A stretch of 64,000 nucleotides of DNA from Rothia sp. ZJ932 (GTDB lineage: Bacteria > Actinomycetota > Actinomycetes > Actinomycetales > Micrococcaceae): NCBI RefSeq assembly GCF_016924835.1, contig NZ_CP070480.1:930001-994000 (forward strand). The letters run 5' to 3'. This document shows, piece by piece, positions 63,023 through 64,000 of this stretch. Made by a program: the position numbers and the translations under genes. The notes under the pieces are model-generated. The model was not told where the DNA came from. It did not search any database and saw nothing but the letters and a program-made list of their open reading frames with translations. Position 1 is the stretch's first letter. Every line of letters begins with the position of its first letter.

Positions 63023-63958
63023 TTAACCGCGGATATCCTCATACAGAACGGTGGAGATGTAACGCTCACCAAAGTCGGGAACAATAGCTACAATCAGCTT
63101 GTCTTTATTCTCTGACTTTTTCGCTTCTTCCAGCGCCGCCCAGACTGCTGCACCGGCTGAGATACCGCCCAAGATACCCTCTGAAGCACCCAGCACACGG
63201 GCAGTGGCAACTGAATCTTCGATAGTTACATCGGTGACTGCATCGTAGATGTCACGGTCAAGGTTATCGGGAACGAAGTTTGCACCCAGACCCTGAATCT
63301 TGTGAGGACCAGCCTTGCCCTCGGTGAGCAGCGGTGAATCCTTAGGCTCAACGGCGATAACCTTGATTTCTGAATTCTGCTCCTTGAGGAACTTGCCAGC
63401 ACCTGAAACGGTACCGCCGGTGCCCACACCCGCAATGAAGATATCAACTTTGCCTTCAGTTGCTTCCCAGATCTCAGGGCCAGTGGTCTTGTAATGAACA
63501 GCAGGGTTAGCGCCGTTATCGAACTGCGAGGCAAGAATTGCGTTTTCGGTGGTAGCAACGATTTCTTTCGCCTTCTCTACCGCACCGCGCATACCCTCAG
63601 CACCGGGGGTCAGCACAATGTCAGCACCAAAAGCACGCAGCATGACGCGGCGCTCGGTAGACATAGTCTCGGGCATAGTCAAAATGACCTTGTAACCACG
63701 AGCCGCACCCACCATAGCAAGAGCAATACCGGTGTTACCTGAGGTACCTTCAACAATGGTGCCACCGGGCTTCAGCGCACCTGACTCCTCAGCAGCATCA
63801 ACAATTGCCGCACCAATACGGTCTTTGACTGAGTTAGCGGGATTGTAGAACTCCAGCTTGACAGCCACGTTACCGGGCAAATCCTTATCAAGGGTGTTCA
63901 GACGAACAACGGGGGTACCGCCAATAATTTCGGTGACATTGTTATACATCTTTGACAT
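63023..63958 (-). CDS. cysK: Cysteine synthase A (O-acetylserine sulfhydrylase)
   Basis: PLP enzyme replacing the acetyl of O-acetylserine with sulfide. PLP Lys in NPANSVKDRIGAAIVDAA (about residue 44), EGTSGNTGIALAMVGAARGY, GVGTGGTVSGAGKFL for the phosphate, and ISAGAAVWAALEEAK. 311 residues. AAAGGATC is ahead of the ATG. The upstream regulatory region runs off the window. Confidence 0.96.
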   Translation of the reverse strand: MSKMYNNVTEIIGGTPVVRLNTLDKDLPGNVAVKLEFYNPANSVKDRIGAAIVDAAEESGALKPGGTIVEGTSGNTGIALAMVGAARGYKVILTMPETMSTERRVMLRAFGADIVLTPGAEGMRGAVEKAKEIVATTENAILASQFDNGANPAVHYKTTGPEIWEATEGKVDIFIAGVGTGGTVSGAGKFLKEQNSEIKVIAVEPKDSPLLTEGKAGPHKIQGLGANFVPDNLDRDIYDAVTDVTIEDSVATARVLGASEGILGGISAGAAVWAALEEAKKSENKDKLIVAIVPDFGERYISTVLYEDIRG

Positions 63959-64000
63959 AAGTTTTGATCCTTTTATTCACTAGCTAGTAGCGTCAGCGGT

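Noticed and set aside
1-64000. CRISPR arrays, phage, insertion sequences
   Set aside because: No regularly spaced direct repeats with unique spacers, no transposase or phage structural genes; XerC is the housekeeping recombinase beside dprA.

Overview
This window looks like core chromosome of an actinobacterium of the order Micrococcales. It is probably Micrococcaceae, and a Rothia-like organism is my best guess. The evidence is gene order: thiL-DAK2-recG-rsmD-coaD-DUF177-rpmF-rnc-mutM-smc-ftsY, ffh-rpsP-khpA-rimM-trmD, rplS-lepB-lepB-rnhB-DUF2469-yraN-comM-dprA-xerC-DUF3145, and DUF3052/aceE-fabD-fabH-acpP-fabF. Further support comes from actinobacterial families (DUF3515, DUF3145, DUF3052, a cysteine-free L32), an IclR regulator divergent from leuCD, and a Micrococcus-type oleA-oleBC-oleD locus. 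The genus is inferred; no rRNA gene is present to confirm it.

Layout. 1-2.9 kb: a pair of dynamin-like GTPases, the first cut by the window edge. 2.9-5.9 kb: IclR regulator divergent from leuCD. 6.1-10.5 kb: murA-plsC-gpsA-ddl (envelope precursors and phospholipid head). 10.5-12.4 kb: a DUF3515 lipoprotein and a Pro-rich membrane-anchored exported protein. 12.4-22.3 kb: thiL, a DAK2 protein, recG, rsmD, a LURP-one protein on the other strand, coaD, DUF177, rpmF, rnc, mutM. 22.3-27.3 kb: the olefin (beta-lactone) cluster on the minus strand, sitting inside the otherwise conserved mutM-smc block. 27.5-33.7 kb: smc, an MFS exporter on the opposite strand, ftsY. 33.7-35.8 kb: a decayed patch with a frameshifted GNAT gene, a streptococcal-looking exonuclease III gene, and structured non-coding DNA. 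35.8-43.6 kb: ffh, Nudix hydrolase, a large acidic protein of unknown family, rpsP-khpA, rimM-trmD and convergent purU. 43.7-52.1 kb: rplS with a hairpin leader, two signal peptidases, rnhB, DUF2469, a cluster of DnaA-box-like sites, then yraN-comM-dprA-xerC-DUF3145. 52.1-59.1 kb: type II fatty acid synthesis genes downstream of aceE, all on the minus strand. 59.5-64 kb: DUF3052, two identical tRNA-Val genes, a 59-residue membrane protein, gnd, and cysE/cysK on the minus strand.

How the genes fit together. AceE supplies acetyl-CoA to the adjacent FAS II genes. GpsA and PlsC, next to MurA and Ddl, link phospholipid and peptidoglycan precursors. OleA-OleBC-OleD would draw on the fatty acyl-CoA/ACP pool to make long-chain olefins. 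Secretion is well represented (ftsY, ffh, two lepB genes). ComM, DprA and XerC form a DNA uptake and recombination block.

The most notable signals outside the genes are: (i) a strongly over-represented octamer, GCGTCCGC or its complement, with at least 27 copies and seven of them within 2 kb over rimM-trmD-purU; (ii) five DnaA-box-like sites within 86 bp upstream of yraN; (iii) a degenerate tandem repeat of about 112 bp between recG and rsmD, in a stretch of atypical codon use; (iv) very long perfect hairpins at 40074-40120 and 42686-42751; (v) a repeated 10-mer upstream of fabD, where a FasR-type regulator gene is usually found in relatives. I saw no phage, insertion sequence, CRISPR array or rRNA operon.
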